DNA from: Lathyrus oleraceus
Lineage: Eukaryota > Streptophyta > Magnoliopsida > Fabales > Fabaceae
Length of the DNA stretch: 64,000 bases
Assembly: GCF_024323335.1 (NCBI RefSeq)
Contig: NC_066582.1
Coordinates: 182,436,973-182,500,972 of the forward strand
Direction: 5' to 3'
Under the pieces are notes generated by a model. That model was not told the DNA's origin. It saw only the letters and a program-made list of their open reading frames with translations, and ran no database searches. Shown here in pieces: positions 1 to 12,776 of this stretch (its first letter is position 1; each line of letters opens with the position of its first letter). A program made the position numbers and the translations under genes.

Positions 1-1174
1 AACAGTTTTGCGCGAGCCATCAAAGGCTTTGACAATCACCCCACTATACCTCATGGGAGCTCCTTGGTAAGATAACTTTGACAATGTTGACTTTGGAAGC
101 ATATTGAGTGACGAACCAGTGTCAACTAGCACATTTGACAAAGCATCTTCCTTGCAGTTCATTGAAATATGCAAAGCCAGGTTATGGTTTCTTCCCTCTT
201 CAGGGAGTTCTTCGTCGCAAAACCTCAAATTATTGCATGAAGTGATGTTAGCCACAATATGATCGAATTGATCCACAGTAACATCTTGCTCCACATATGC
301 TTGTTCAAGAACTCTCTGCAGTGCTTCTTTGTGAGCTTCAGAATTCAAAAGCAGAGACAACACTGAAATCTTCGAGGCGGTCTGGAGCAGCTGCTCAACC
401 ACATTAAATTCACTCCTTTTGATCAGTCGGAGTACCTCATCATCTTCATTGACTTTCAAGTTGATGGATTCTCAGACTTATCTTTTGAACAGCCAACTGG
501 ATCTACATTAGGTATCTCCACCTTCTTACCAACAACTATTTCTTCTTTATTTTCTGGGAACACCGGTCCAAATACTCGACCACTGCGGGTCACCTTCGTA
601 ACGTCAGCAATGCTCACCACTAAACTAGTCGTAGGTAACGGAACCTCTTGACCATTCTTCAACATTGTAGCATTATACTGGTACGGTATAGCCTTATCAT
701 ATGCATACGGGACTGGGTCCGCTAACCGTATTACCAACGGCGATACTGATCTTTGACTAACATTCTTATTATTGATGCTATCATACTGAATTATCAAACG
801 CTCTTGTTGCTTGAAAACAGGCACTATGACATTGACATCGTCATCTATATGACGGGATTGAACAATCTGAATCATGCCTTCATCCATCAGATGTTGGATG
901 TCCCTTTTCACAACTTCGCAACCTCTTGGGTTCACACTACAGACAACACAACCATCATGGTCATGTTCACAATCACTCACCAAACAGATATCTTTGTGCA
1001 TCTACACCAAATATCTTCGGATAAACTGGACTTCAAAAACCTTTAATTCACTAGGGTAACCATCTACCATATTCACTGAAGAGTTCCCATGAGCGGGCAA
1101 AGGATTAGCTTGTACATTAGGCGTGCGGTCCCCAAAGGACACCATACCACTCTTCATTAGCTTTTGCACCTCAT
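1..1174 (-). pseudogene. Gag-pro spacer and aspartic protease of element A, cut by the window edge
   Basis: This continues gag towards protease. The segment 456-1001 is open and carries the Cys/His-containing stretch CVVCSVNPRGCEVVKRDIQ, conserved in element B. After a break near 455 the frame resumes with the retropepsin motif VDTGSS at about 110-130, so the DTG catalytic triplet is intact here while element B has DTGLS. The protein would cleave the Gag-Pol precursor. The reading frame is disrupted at 456-458 and at about 1010-1030 and the window ends within the domain. Confidence 0.85.
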
Positions 1175-2666
1175 ACGTCAATGGATAACAGTTTCAATTT
1201 CATGCCCAGGTGCACCCTGATGAAAAGCACAACGAAGCTCGGGTTTATACCACCAAGGAAGTGGTTCTGGGATCTGCGGTGGGTTCCTCGGTTGAATCAA
1301 ATTCTTGAGAACTAACGAGGGATATAATTCGGCGTACAACATAGGAATCGGGTCAAAAGAGACCTTCTTCCTCTCGAAGTTCTGTTGCTGATGATGATTG
1401 TTGTTAGAATTGTTGTTGTTGTAGGTGTTCGTTCTTTGTTGCGGTTGTTGTTGTTGACGTTGATGTTGATGTTGAATTGGAGTTGTTTGCTGATTAGAAA
1501 ATACTGGAATAACGGAAGACACTTGATGATGATGATGTTAACGGGGTGGTGGACTTCTTCTGGCTTGAGGCCTCCTCTGCCTCCCACTGGAAATTGCGTT
1601 GGTTTCATTATCCTTCCTCTTGCTGAAACCACTGCCATATTTCTTACTTGTTGACGCCTCATCTTTTGACAAACGTCCTTCACGGATCCCCTCTTCAAGT
1701 CTCATCCCCATATTTACCATCTCGGTAAAATCATTGGGGGGCACAGGCGATCATGCATTCATAATAAAATGAACTCAGGGTTTTTAGAAAGATATATGTC
1801 ATCTCTTTCTCCTCCAAAGGAGGAGTGATCTGGGCAGCCAACTCTCTCCATCTCTGCGCATACTCCTTGAATGTCTCCTTATCTTTCTGAGACATGGACC
1901 TCAGTTGGTCCCTATCCGGCGCCGTATCCATATTGTACTTATATTGCTTCACAAAATCCTCACCTAGGTCATTGAAAGTGCGGATTCTTGCACTATCCAA
2001 CCCCATGTACCAACGGAGCGCATCACTTGTCAAGCTATCTTGGAAGTAGTGAATCAGCAATTGGTCATTATCTGTCTGAGTTGACATCTTGCGGGCATAC
2101 ATCACAAGATGACTGAGCGGACAAGAGTTCCCCTTGTATTTCTCAAAGTCAGGCACTTTGAATTTCACTGGGATTTTCACATTGGGTACCAAGCACAATT
2201 CAACAGCACTCTTCCCAAACAGATCTTTACCTCTCAGCGTTTTCAATTCCTTGCGCAGCTCAAGAAATTGGTCTTTCATTTCATCCATCTTCTCATAGAC
2301 GTTTGGGCCCTCAGACGGCTCGGAATTATAGATGGTGTCTTCTACACATGGCAAAGTGTGCACAACGGGAGGTGGCACAGACATGACCGGGCTAGATGCC
2401 GGCATGGAAGCAAAGGTGGGTGCAAAGCCTTTTGGCACAAAGTTTGGCGGCATTGCCCACGGGAATCCGGCAGGCACGTTTTGCGCGAATTGGGCGGTGG
2501 CAGCAGGCACAGTAGAGGTGACTACTTCTGAGATAACTGTCCTCGCGGGAGGAGTTGCAGGCGTTGGAGAAGCTTGGCTTTGAGCAGCAAGGACTGACTC
2601 CATCATGGCAGTCAATCGGGCAATCTCGTCCTTCAACTCTTTGTTCTCTTGCTCAAGGTGTTCCAT
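1175..2666 (-). pseudogene. gag of element A, frameshifted
   Basis: Gag is the structural protein that packages element RNA. It starts at MEHLEQENKELKDEIARL (2666), a heptad-rich coiled coil, followed by a Pro/Ala/Val-rich linker and the retrotransposon Gag core with LLIHYFQDSLTSDALRWYMG (about 2010-2070). One extra C in a C-run near 1738 shifts the frame, and a TAA follows at about 1539 in a histidine/glutamine-rich stretch. The C-terminal CX2-type finger CAFHQGAPGHEIE lies near 1200-1240, again followed by a frame change. Element B carries the same domains in the same order, so the breaks are easy to place. Non-functional. Confidence 0.85.
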
Positions 2667-2956
2667 GATTCTTGGATGATTAGCTTTGGTGTTGTACCGG
2701 TGAGTCAGTTTGGCTAAAGCACAAAAGAACACCAATCAGACACCTGACAAAAACCTGCTTATGCAAATGATGCATGAAATGTAATGCTTGATTATTTTTA
2801 TTTTCAAGGAACTTACTATCATTTGCAAATATATATATTGCAATAATTTTATATGACCAAAAACCTCTTTTTATTCATATAAATTGGAAGGATTACACTG
2901 AGTACAATTTCAGAAACCAAAATAAAAAGATACAAGAGAAAAGGAGACTAGTCATC
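2667..2956 (-). other. Spacer between ORF1 and gag, element A
   Basis: A stretch of about 290 bp, AT-rich in its middle, between the ORF1 stop and the gag start. It contains no supported frame. The matching spacer in element B is 12473-12776. Confidence 0.6.
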
Positions 2957-4459
2957 CTAAGGATCCCTAACAACAGTGTCAGAAGATCTGGCTGAAGGTG
3001 CGTACTTCCTTCGAATGCGACGGATCTCGGTCTCAAAAGAAGCCTTCATCTGAGTCTTCTCGAGGACAAACTGGTCGACAATCTTCTTCCAAGCAACGGA
3101 AGGCTGAGGCATGCTAGAAGATGAAACCTCTGGCACTCTCTGTCTCGTCGTCACTCGGTCTTTAAGTAGCTCAATCAGTGCATCCTTGTCCTTAGAATCC
3201 AACTGCAACTCTTCATGCTTCTTGCTCAAAGCACGGAAACATTCTTCCCACATATCCTTCTCTTGCTTCATCTTGACGAGCGCGTCTTCTCACTCCTCTA
3301 CATCTTGGTTAGGGAGAGTTAATGGCTCAACCACAACCATAGACATATGTCTTTCACAAGGATAAGGCATCTTCAACTCCATAGCTCTCTTCTTCACCCA
3401 AAGAGTGTAAGCTTCCAAAGCTACACAATTGCACGAACCAAGCTTGGAGCTTCCTTTCCTATACACATTATGCCAAGCGTGCACAATCCTCTGCTTCAAA
3501 TGTTGGGGATCTTTACCCTCTTGATAGAAAAGACATTCTAACAACATGTTATTAGGCTTGTCTCTCAAGGGGAACCCAAGTTGACAACGAGCCAAAGCAG
3601 GGTTGTAGCTAATTCCTCCTTGTGTACCAATGAGAGGCACATTAGAGAATTCACCACAACTATCAATAATCTCCAAGCTGCTTAAGGACGGATCATACCA
3701 AACTATATCATCATTAGTGAGAGACATAAGTCTCTAAGACCACCTTAGACATTGTTTGTTCTCCACAAAAGCAGGCGTCTGAGGCAAGTGCAAAATAAAC
3801 CACTTGTACAAAAGAGGAATGCAACAGACAATCGTTCCACCACCTTTAGAATTCCTTAGATGCAAAGAGAAATACATATCACCCAACAAAGTAGGCATAG
3901 GATTTCCAATCAAGAAAAGTCTAATGGCGTTAACATCAACAAAACCGTCTATGTTAGGGAACAAAGTTAATCCATAGATGAGCAACACAAAGATAGTTTC
4001 AAAAGCATCCACACTACCAGCTTGAGCAAAAGTAGTAGCTTCCTTTATGAGGAAAACAGATGGAAATCCAAATAACCCTCCTTTCTTCACCCAATGAGCC
4101 TCTATCTCAGACTTCTTCAAGTGAAGAGCTTCAGCAATAATACTAGACCGGGGAATCTCCTCCAATCCACTAAAAGGCACTCTACTAGAAACAGGTATCC
4201 CCAAAAGATGAGAATACTCCTCCAATGTAGGCACAAGTTGAAAATCTGGGAAAGTGAAACAATGGTAGAGAGGATCATAGAACTGCACCAATACACTTAA
4301 AAGTCCTTCAACTACATCAGCAGACAAGATGGACAGAAGCTTCCTATGACGTTGTTTGAAGTCCAAGGGATCTAATACAAAAGATGCTAGCTTCCTTAAC
4401 TCTTTCAAGTCGGGACATCTCAAGCTGTACTTCTTAGTGTTCCTTCGTCCATAATCCAT
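2957..4459 (-). pseudogene. Ogre ORF1 of element A (plant-mobile-domain-like protein)
   Basis: ORF1 precedes gag in Ogre elements and its role is not established. The frame opens with MDYGRRNTKKYS and carries a 240-residue region with DPLYHCFTFPDFQLVPTLEEY, which resembles the aminotransferase-like plant mobile domain family (DUF7745 type). A TAG at 3734-3736 breaks the frame, which continues at once as MSLTNDDIVWYDP to about 3290. After another stop comes a charged, coiled-coil-like tail of about 100 residues ending at 2957. The same TAG stands in element B, so it was probably already in the shared parent. I judge the family from the residue pattern, not from a search. Confidence 0.7.
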
Positions 4460-5301
4460 GGTCTGAAAATATTTGCAAATGATACCTTAGTTCCTTGAAA
4501 TTTTCGTGTGATGAATGTTATGATGCACATGAATGGATTAATGCAACAATCTCAAATAAGGGATCACACATAAGGCAAACAAAGGTCAAGGGATGAATCA
4601 AGTCATTGTCAAGATCAATCATCCATTTTGGTGGATTATGGTTTTCACCTTATCAACACCCAAGTTCCATTGATATTGACAAGATTTGATTGGGTCAACC
4701 AAGAATCAAGGGTTTGTTGCAAGTCACGAGCATGGAGTCGGGGTAAGAACCATCCTAAAGGAGTGAACTAAGGATAAAAACCTGTAGATCATGTTCTAAA
4801 AAGTTCCCAGAGTCTTAATTCCATCTATCGGATATTATAGGTTAAGATGACTAACTCATCGACCCATAATATTCTCAAGAGAAACTTGTCTGAGTGTAGT
4901 ATCACGTAACAACTGTTATCAAGTCTACACTTGAACAGTTTCCGCACTACATCCTAAATAGGCCAAGATGGGTTAAAGGTTCTAAGGTCCCCAGCTTCTC
5001 AGACCCAATTAAAAATAGTAATGCCTAACCACAAATACTTGTGTGATATTTCCAAATCCAAAGGAGTCTCCACTGAGCAGATGGATCTCAAGCCAACTTG
5101 TTAAGGACTACTCCGCACAAGTCGAACATGACTATACCATCCTCCTATCTTATTTGCACTCAAGTTCGGGTTAGAACTTATCTCACCACTCAGAGATCAC
5201 CAAGCACAACAACCAGATTATATCACATATACATATATACAAACATTAAATATATACAAATATATTCACACGAAAAGTAGGCTAAACCCATTGGAGACTA
5301 C
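4460..5301 (-). other. 5' leader of element A, non-coding
   Basis: No coding frame is supported here. The stretch is homologous to 10025-10809 of element B, which fixes it as the leader between primer site and ORF1. A short AT-rich stretch (about 5220-5270) lies near the primer-site end. Confidence 0.75.
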
Positions 5302-5319
5302 TCCCCAGCAGAGTCACCA
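5302..5319 (-). other. Primer-binding site of element A (tRNA-Arg type)
   Basis: The minus strand reads TGGTGACTCTGCTGGGGA, 9 nt inside the LTR end. It differs by one base from the site of element C (TGGCGACTCTGCTGGGGA). Ogre elements are known to prime from tRNA-Arg; the single change is probably a CG to TG-type transition. Confidence 0.8.
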
Positions 5320-5328
5320 CTTACTTTC

Positions 5329-8300
5329 TGTAGCGGGAAATTCATGATCATTAAGCTATTGACAAGTTAAAGATCAATTAATAAAAGTCGCCACCGCCCT
5401 TTTTTTTGTTTCCAAGGGAAAGGGAAAAGTATGAACAAAACCCAATTATTAAGAAGTTTTCAAATAAAAACTAATAAAAGTCAGATATCATAGGTAAGGG
5501 GGTTGGTTACACATAGGGAAGGTATTAGCACCCAAAGTGCCCTAGGTACTCCTAGGGGGGCCTTTTTGTGTGCATATGTATTTTGTACAAAGTGATGTTT
5601 ACAAACAAATAGAAAGGGGGATGAGAAGAGAATTCATTAATTATATTTTTTTTGTTTGACAAGACCTTCGGTCTTATGCCTATGTACCAACATAAGAATG
5701 AGGGATCAAAACCTCGTAGTTCGTGCTACAAATTTCAAAATGAGTGTATTGCTTTTAACAAAATTTAAGTTTAAAAGGCACAAAGGCCTAAAAATGGTTT
5801 GAATGAGTTAGTTCTTTTTGGCTTTTTGAAAGTTTAAGTCAAGTATAATTAAGTTTATTTACAAGTTTGATTTAAGAAAATGAGCTTGAAAATGCAATGG
5901 CATAAGGCCAAAGTTTCTATCTTTTTTGCAAGAGTGGTCCAAGTTTAGAACAAAAATAATTCACACAAAGAAGATTTTGAAAATGGAGAGAGAGATTTTG
6001 AAATTAAAGAAATGTGGAGAAGATGAAGAGACTACCCTATGCATAAAATTTAAAAGTTTTGAGTTGAAAAGATCTGACCAAATGGGTGGCAATCCAATAG
6101 ACAAAAATGTCAATAGAAACCCAGAATTCCCTTGGACTTTTTAGAATCAAGCAACACACAAATGTAAAATTATACTATCTTGAAGAGCAAGGCATAAAAT
6201 AAAGATGGCCTCATCCAAGCTTATCCATTCCATGATCTTCTTTAGAAATAGCCCATGTAACAGATGAATTCCACAAGTCACAGGTTCAAAATAATAGCTT
6301 CACAATGATCATGTTGCAGATGAACTTAGGGAGATCATGAATGATGTATCAGATGAAGTTTCAAATTGTAAGCACTTGGTTCTTCATAAATTGGCATTGG
6401 CCAAGTCCTTTAACTGAGGAAGATTGCCTAAATTCTAAGTCCTTTGCTCAAGATCAAACCAACAGTCCACTCAGAAGTTTTTTAGGTTTTTTATGATTAT
6501 TATGTACATTAATGGTCATAGACCACACAACAAACAAAGTACATAAAAACAAGATATATCACACAATATGGTCCAAGTGGACAAAGTGAAAATTACATTA
6601 ACATAAACAATTAGAATGATATGTACAATGGCAAATGAAATAAAGTGCTAAAATAAATTGCATTAAGATAAAAACTTGAAATTAAAAGTCAATAGTTAGT
6701 AAGTTAGAGGTTAGTTTTGTTTTGCTTTTCATTTCAAGATATTCTTTGGAGAACACTCAACCCACTTACCACAAGCATGGATCCTTGAACCAAAACATCT
6801 TCCAAAGGAAGGAAAGAAGGCCAAGTTTCCATACAATACCATGGAAGAGGGGAGACTTACAATCTCACTAACTAGAATTCTTATGCCTTTTCTGTCACAA
6901 ATTTAGCGCTATGTTAAGCAGTCGTAATTGGACTTATGTAAAAGTCACAACTATTTGAGGTCAGGCAATAGACTTTTGGTGTTAATGCATGTTGGAGACA
7001 TAGTATTATGAACTATGCTCATGAAACATATCACACACAAAAAATATGCAAAAGGTGTGGCCTAATCTCATCCATACTCATGTCAATTTTTCAATCAAAT
7101 AGCATTAGGACTTTGAGATGTCATAGGCCAAATGGAAATGAATGGATGAAGAAGGGGAATTAGATGAAAAGGGAAAGGGATGAATGAGATCACAAATTGG
7201 TCAAAGGATGACTTTTATCAAATTAATATCATTCATTCATTTTGGGAGATGGAATGTACCTTCCATCAATCCCCTAAATCCAATGATATTAACTTGAAAA
7301 AGTCAAATCAACCTTGACCAAGGCCCAACAACAAACAATCAAACTCAATTAAGTCAATACAAATGGTCAACACAATTTAAATGGCATTTATTCAATTAAA
7401 AATAATAAAATAATGCATTAAAATCAAATATGTTTTGTCCAAATCCTAAAATCTCATCAAAACACCAAAGAAATGGCCATGAGATTTATCATAGGTCAAA
7501 CAAGGTCAAAGGACCTTGGAGGAAAATTTTCATGATTTTTGGACATTTAAAAATATTTTTAAGCAATTAAAAACAAATGCAAAATCAATTAATTCATGAA
7601 AAATATTAATAGTGATCCAAAAAATAATTTTAATTCAGAATATGAAAGAGAAAAATATTTGAAATGAAAGTCACATATTTTTTGGATCAATATTGAATTT
7701 AATATGAATTATTGAAGAAAATGCAATTAAAACAAAATATCATAAATTCCAAAAATACGTGGACCATCAGATCTCCCTCATTAATTGAGGTGGCAGATCT
7801 GATGATCCAAAACGCGCGTTCCACATATGTCTTAGTCAACCGTGTGGCACAGATGGTAATCACAAGGGACGATCAAGATTAAAATGTGGAGGATGGATCA
7901 TATGGTTTAGAGGTTGTCCAGATCATCGTCGGAGCCAGAGCTCCGGTCATCTTCTCCGGTGGCACTCACCGGACTGGTCAAGATGAACCATCACCAAAAA
8001 AAGAAACAAGGACATGATCTTAAAGAGAAAATGGCACTAAGCTCGAATCTAACCTCCAATTACTCCAATTCCAAATATATTAAGAGATATGTGGAATTGA
8101 AAAATGAGGTACATGAACTGAGTTGCTTCGATTTGGCCTCAAAGCAACTCAATCTTCTTGCCTAGATTGGTAGGACTTCAGACAACCAAAGAATCAATGG
8201 AATTGAGCAATAAATTGAGAGAATCAAAGAGTTTAAAAATACTACAAATTACCTTCAATGGAGGTCTGAACTTGATGGATCTTGAGCTTGCTTGCACTTG

Positions 8301-10024
8301 GACTCACTCTAATTGCTTGCAGGAGAGGAATGGAAAGGTTTAGAAGCAATGGATTCCTGGAGAATCGAATTCCAAAACAGTGGAGATTTAAGCTCAAATT
8401 CAAATGAATTTATCAGGTTTATCCTATGAGAGTGAAGGGTTTTCAATGGGGGATCAAAGTTGGCGCAATGTTGTTGTTAATTCTGAGCAAATGGAGCTTT
8501 ATTTATAGAGGAATCAAGTGATATTTGCACACTCACTTCCACTTTCCAAAATTGCCAAATGATGATGGAATGATGCATGGGCGCACATATGCCCATGAAA
8601 TGATAACTGAAGGTCCAAATTTGAAGTTCAGATGCTTTGAAGCTAGCTTAGATTGCAAGGCACATGTGCGTTGTTGCTTGAAGATTGACCCATGCCCAAT
8701 GATATCAGCCTATTTGAGCCATGCGCAGCCTATGCATTTCTCATCCAAAATGAATGAACTTGAGCTCTTTGGAAAGGTGAGATCAAGAGGAACATGTTTG
8801 ATGTTGAACACTTTTTCATTTGGAGCTTGGAACTTGGAGAAATTTGAGGTGGAAGTTTGGAAAATTTTGACATATCAAAAATTTTCTAAGTGTCAAGCCA
8901 TATGTCTCAATATTCCACCTTGCTTAACTTTTTATGGGAGCTTCAAATGAGAAAAGTGTCTTCACAAACATTGTATCTATCTCGAAGACCTTAAAAATGG
9001 TCACCAATTTTATATCATTTGGATTTGAAATTATAGATTTATGCATTTTTGAAGTTTGGAAAAATCACTTGATCAATGGTATAGGTAAAAAGTGACCTAT
9101 AATGTAGCCTCATATCACATGCTCAAAAAAGTTGAATTAGATCCCACTCTACATATAAAAGTTGAAGTAGACACATTGAATTTTATTTTTCAACTTGTAA
9201 ATATTTAATCTCATAAAAATTGAGCAAGTTATGGCCTTGGGAAGTTGACTTTCAAATTAGGGTTTAGACAAAATGACAAAGAATGTTTCAACATAGAAAT
9301 TGATTTTCCAAGCAAAACTAGCTCTAGGTCTCAACATAAACGTTGTTTATAATGTGATTTAGAGTAAGTTTTCTCTTGGAATAATTTTCATATGGTGAAA
9401 ATTGTAGGAGATAGGGTCTAGGGAGACCCAGTTTTAATCAGATGAATTCATCTGGCCAACCACCATCAACCAACTTGCTAATTTTCAATTCTCTTGACTT
9501 TCTTGGCTTATGGTAGATCATATATGCATAAGATGATGAATTTTGAAGTGTCCCTTGAAAAATTTGATCAATTATTGAGATAGCTTGTTGGAGAAGTTAC
9601 TCAAGATACCCAGTCAAACTAGGGTTTCCAAGGCAAATCACCCTCAAACTCTTGAAGAAAACTTGATCAATATAACATGTAGAGATCAATGGGACTTATA
9701 TATGATGTTCATAACCAATCTTGAATCAATTCTTGGTTGTGCTCTTTGTTCATGAGGTTCTCAAACCCTATATGTGAACTTTATGAATCAATGAGATCAT
9801 GCTCTTCCTACAAAAGAGTTAGGCAAATGCAAAGAGATATTTTCTAGTATTTTAGTTAGTAAAATGATAATATACAAGTATGATATAATCACAAAGTGCT
9901 TGGTGATCTCTCCCAAAACAAACCCAATGAAATATGGGTAAGGAGGATGTCAAGTCATGATCCCAATGCTAATGCTTATGATGGAATTGCATGAGGGGTC
10001 TTAGGTCAAAATTGGGGTCTTACA
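5329..10024 (-). repeat. 5' LTR of element A (4,696 bp)
   Basis: On the minus strand it starts TGTAAGACCCC and ends CCCGCTACA, giving the TG...CA ends of an LTR, and the primer site follows inside. It is homologous over its whole length to the LTR at 35345-40040, which is the reverse orientation and the same length by these boundaries. It holds no supported gene; short open frames inside it are antisense or chance. The 5 bp outside the outer edge (GTTTG, 10025-10029) should be the target duplication, but the other copy is outside the window. Confidence 0.9.
8500..8508 (-). promoter_or_regulatory. TATA box of the element A LTR
   Basis: The minus strand reads CTATAAATA, about 1.5 kb into the LTR. 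A TATAAATA lies at the matching place in the element B LTR (36853-36860). This predicts a U3 of about 1.5 kb and an R-U5 of about 3.1 kb. Confidence 0.6.
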
Positions 10025-10809
10025 GTTTGCATATATGGATGTGTGATATAATTTTCTTGTTGTTCTTGGTGATCTCTGAGGGGTGAGATAAGTTCTAACC
10101 CGAACTTGAGTGCAATTAAGATAGGAGGATGGTATAGTCATGTTCGACTTGTGTGGAGTAGTCCTTAACAAGATGGCTTAAGATCCATCTGCTTAGTGGA
10201 GACTCCTTTGGATTTGGAAATGTCACACAAGTATTTATGGTTAGGCATTACTATTTCTAATTGGGTATGAGAAGTTGAGGACCTTAGAACATTAAACCCA
10301 TCTTGGCCTATTTAGGGCGTAGTGCGGAAACTGTTCAAGTGTAGACTTGATAATTGTTGTTATGCGATACTACACTCAGACGAGTTTCTCTTGAGAATAT
10401 TATGGGTCGATGAGTCAGTCATCTTAACTTGTAATATCCGATAGATGGAATTAATACACTTGGAACTTTTTACAACATGATCTACAGGTTTTTATCCTTA
10501 GTTCACTCCTTTGGGATGGTTCTTACCCAGACTCCATGCTCGTGACTTGCAACAAACCCTTGATTCTTGGTTGATCCAATCAAGTCTTGTCAATATCAAT
10601 GGAACATGGGTGTTGATAAGGTGTAAACCATAATCCACCAAAATGGATGATTGATCTTGACAATGACTTGATTCATCCCTTGACCTTTGTTTGCCTTGTG
10701 TGTGATCCCTAATTTGTGATTATTGCATTCATGCATTCATGCACATCATAACATTCATCACAGAAAAATTTCAAGGAACTAAGGTATCATTTGCAAATAC
10801 TTTCAAACA
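10025..10809 (+). other. 5' leader of element B, LTR-proximal end missing
   Basis: Homologous to the A leader (4460-5230, opposite strand) starting abruptly at the A LTR edge. No coding frame is supported. It ends at the ORF1 start codon. Confidence 0.75.
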
Positions 10810-12472
10810 ATGGATTGTGGACGAAGGAACACTAAGAAGTACAGTTTCAGATGTCCCGACTTGAAAGAGTTAAGGAAGCTAGCATCTTTTGTATTAGATC
10901 CCTTGGACTTCAAACAACATCATGGGAAGCTTCTGTCCATTTTGTCTGCTTATGTAGTTGAAGGACTCTTGAGTGTATTGGTGCAGTTTTATGATCCTCT
11001 CTACCATTGTTTCACTTTCCCAGATTTTCAGCTTGTGCCTACCTTGGAGGAGTATTCTCATCTCTTAGGGATACATGTTTCTAGTATAGTACCTTTTAGT
11101 GGATTGGAGGAGATTCCCCGATCTAGTATTATTGTTGAAGCTCTTCACTTGAAGAAGTCTGAGATAGAGGCTCATTGGGTGAAGAAAGGAGGGTTATTTG
11201 GGTTGCCATCTGTTTTCCTCATTAAGGAAGCTACCGCTTTTGCTCAAGCTGGTAGTGTGGATGCTTTTGAAGCTATCTTTGTATTTCTCATCTATGGATT
11301 AGCTTTGTTCCCTAACATTGACGGTTTCGTTAATGTTAACGCTATTAGACTTTGTTTGATTGGGAATCATATGCCTACTTTGTTGGGTGATATGTATTTC
11401 TCTTTGCATCTAAGGAATTCTAAAGGTGATGGAACAATTGTCTGTTGTATTCCTCTTCTGTACAAGTGGTTTATTTCGCACTTGCCTCGGACGCCTGCTT
11501 TTGTGGAGAACAAACCATGTCTAAGGTGGTCTTAGAGACTTATGTCTCTCACTAATGATGATATAGTTTGATATGACCCATCTTTAAGTAGTTTGGAGAT
11601 TATTGATAGTTGTGGTGAATTCTCTAATGTACCCCTCATTGGTACACAAGAAGGAATTAGCTACAAGCCTGCTTTGGCTCGTCGTCAACTTGGGTTCCCC
11701 TTGAGAGACAAACCTAATAACATGTTGTTAGAAGGTCTTTTCTATAAAGAGGGTAATAATCCCCAACATTTGAAGCAGAAGATTGTGCATGCTTGGCATA
11801 ATGTGCATAGGAAAGGAAGATCCGAGCTTGGTCCGCGCAATTGTGTAGCCTTGGAAGCTTACATTCTTTGGGTGTAGAAGAGAGCTATGGAGCAAGAGAA
11901 GCAAGATAAGGATATGTGGGAAAAGTATTTCCATGCTTTTAACAAGAAGCATGAAGAGTTGTAGTTGGAGTTTAAGGGTAAAGATGCACTGATTGAGCTA
12001 CTTGAAGACCGAGTGACGAAGAGACAGAGAGAGCCAGAGGTTTCATCTTCTAGCATGCCCTAGCCTTCCGTTGCTTGAAAGAAGATTGTTGACCAGCTTG
12101 TCCTCGAGAAGACTCATATGAAGGCTTCTTTTGAGACTGAGATCCGTCGCATTCAAAGGAAGTAAGAGAAGGATATGTGGGAAGAGCATTTCCATGCTTT
12201 GAACAAGAAGCATGAAGAGTTGCAGTTGGAGTCTAAGGACAAAAATGCACTGATTGAGCTACTTGATGATCGAGTGACGAAGAGACAGAGAGAGCCAGAG
12301 GTTTCATCTTCTAGCATGCCCTAGCCTTCTGTTGCTTGGAAGAAGATTTGTTGACCAGCTTGTCCTCGAGAAGACTCAAATGAAGGCTTCTTTTGAGACC
12401 GAGATCCGGCGCATTCAAAGGAAGTACGCGCCTTCAGCCAGATCTTCTGACATTGTTGTTAGGGATCCTTAG
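10810..12472 (+). pseudogene. Ogre ORF1 of element B (plant-mobile-domain-like), with internal duplication
   Basis: The first 241 codons (10810-11535) are open and match ORF1 of A closely, with the same DPLYHCFTFPDFQLVPTLEEY block. The TAG at 11533 is shared with A. The frame then continues with TGA replacing the TGG (Trp) codon of A near 11569, a TAG at 11874, and several stops in the coiled-coil tail that A does not have. About 40 codons present in A between the mobile-like domain and the tail are missing here, and the tail itself is duplicated (11911-12433). The last copy has a one-base insertion. Function in the element is unknown; here it is dead. Confidence 0.7.
11911..12433 (+). repeat. 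Tandem duplication, 261-bp unit, in the ORF1 tail
   Basis: GATATGTGGGAA begins at 11911 and again at 12172, so the period is 261 bp, exactly 87 codons. Element A has a single copy. The first copy ends in AAGTAAGAGAAGG where the second has AAGTACGCGCC. The unit encodes a charged, heptad-like segment, so the duplication lengthened a coiled coil without breaking the frame when it arose. Confidence 0.85.
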
Positions 12473-12776
12473 GATGACTAGTCTCCTTTTCTCTTGTATC
12501 TTTTATTTTAGTTTCTGAAATTGTACTCAGTGTAATCCTTCCAATTTATAAATAAAAAGAGATTTTTGGTCATATCAAAATTATTGCAATTTTCCATTTA
12601 AATATATATATTTGCAAATGATATAGTAAGTTCCTTGAAAATAAAAATAATCAAGCATTGTATTTCATGCATCATTTGCATAAGCAGGTTTTTGCCAGGT
12701 GTCTGATTGATGTTTCTTCTGTGCTTTAGCCAAGCTGACTCACCGGTACAACACCAGGGCCAATCATCATAAAATC
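12473..12776 (+). other. Spacer between ORF1 and gag, element B
   Basis: Non-coding; homologous to 2667-2956 of element A on the other strand. Nothing else seen. Confidence 0.6.

Larger units (their letters stand above)
1..10024 (-). mobile_element. Element A: Ogre/Tat-type Ty3/gypsy retrotransposon, 5' half
   Basis: The minus strand reads, in element order, a 5' LTR (10024 down to 5329), a tRNA-Arg-type primer site, a leader, ORF1, gag and the start of protease, where the window ends. An ORF1 ahead of gag and LTRs near 4.7 kb are known hallmarks of Ogre elements of legumes. The outer LTR edge abuts the leader of element B (10025 onward), and A's own leader is homologous to that leader. The simplest reading is that A inserted head-to-head into B's 5' leader; B's 5' LTR would then lie left of the window beyond A's 3' LTR. 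Frameshifts and stops show A is no longer coding-competent. Confidence 0.9.

Noticed and set aside
7914..8343. Two short frames that might look like a small gene
   Set aside because: They lie inside the A LTR on the wrong strand, and the B LTR has only a fragment of them.
8525..8950. Open frame of 141 codons on the + strand inside the A LTR
   Set aside because: It is antisense to the LTR, the matching B LTR has it broken, and it shows no domain.
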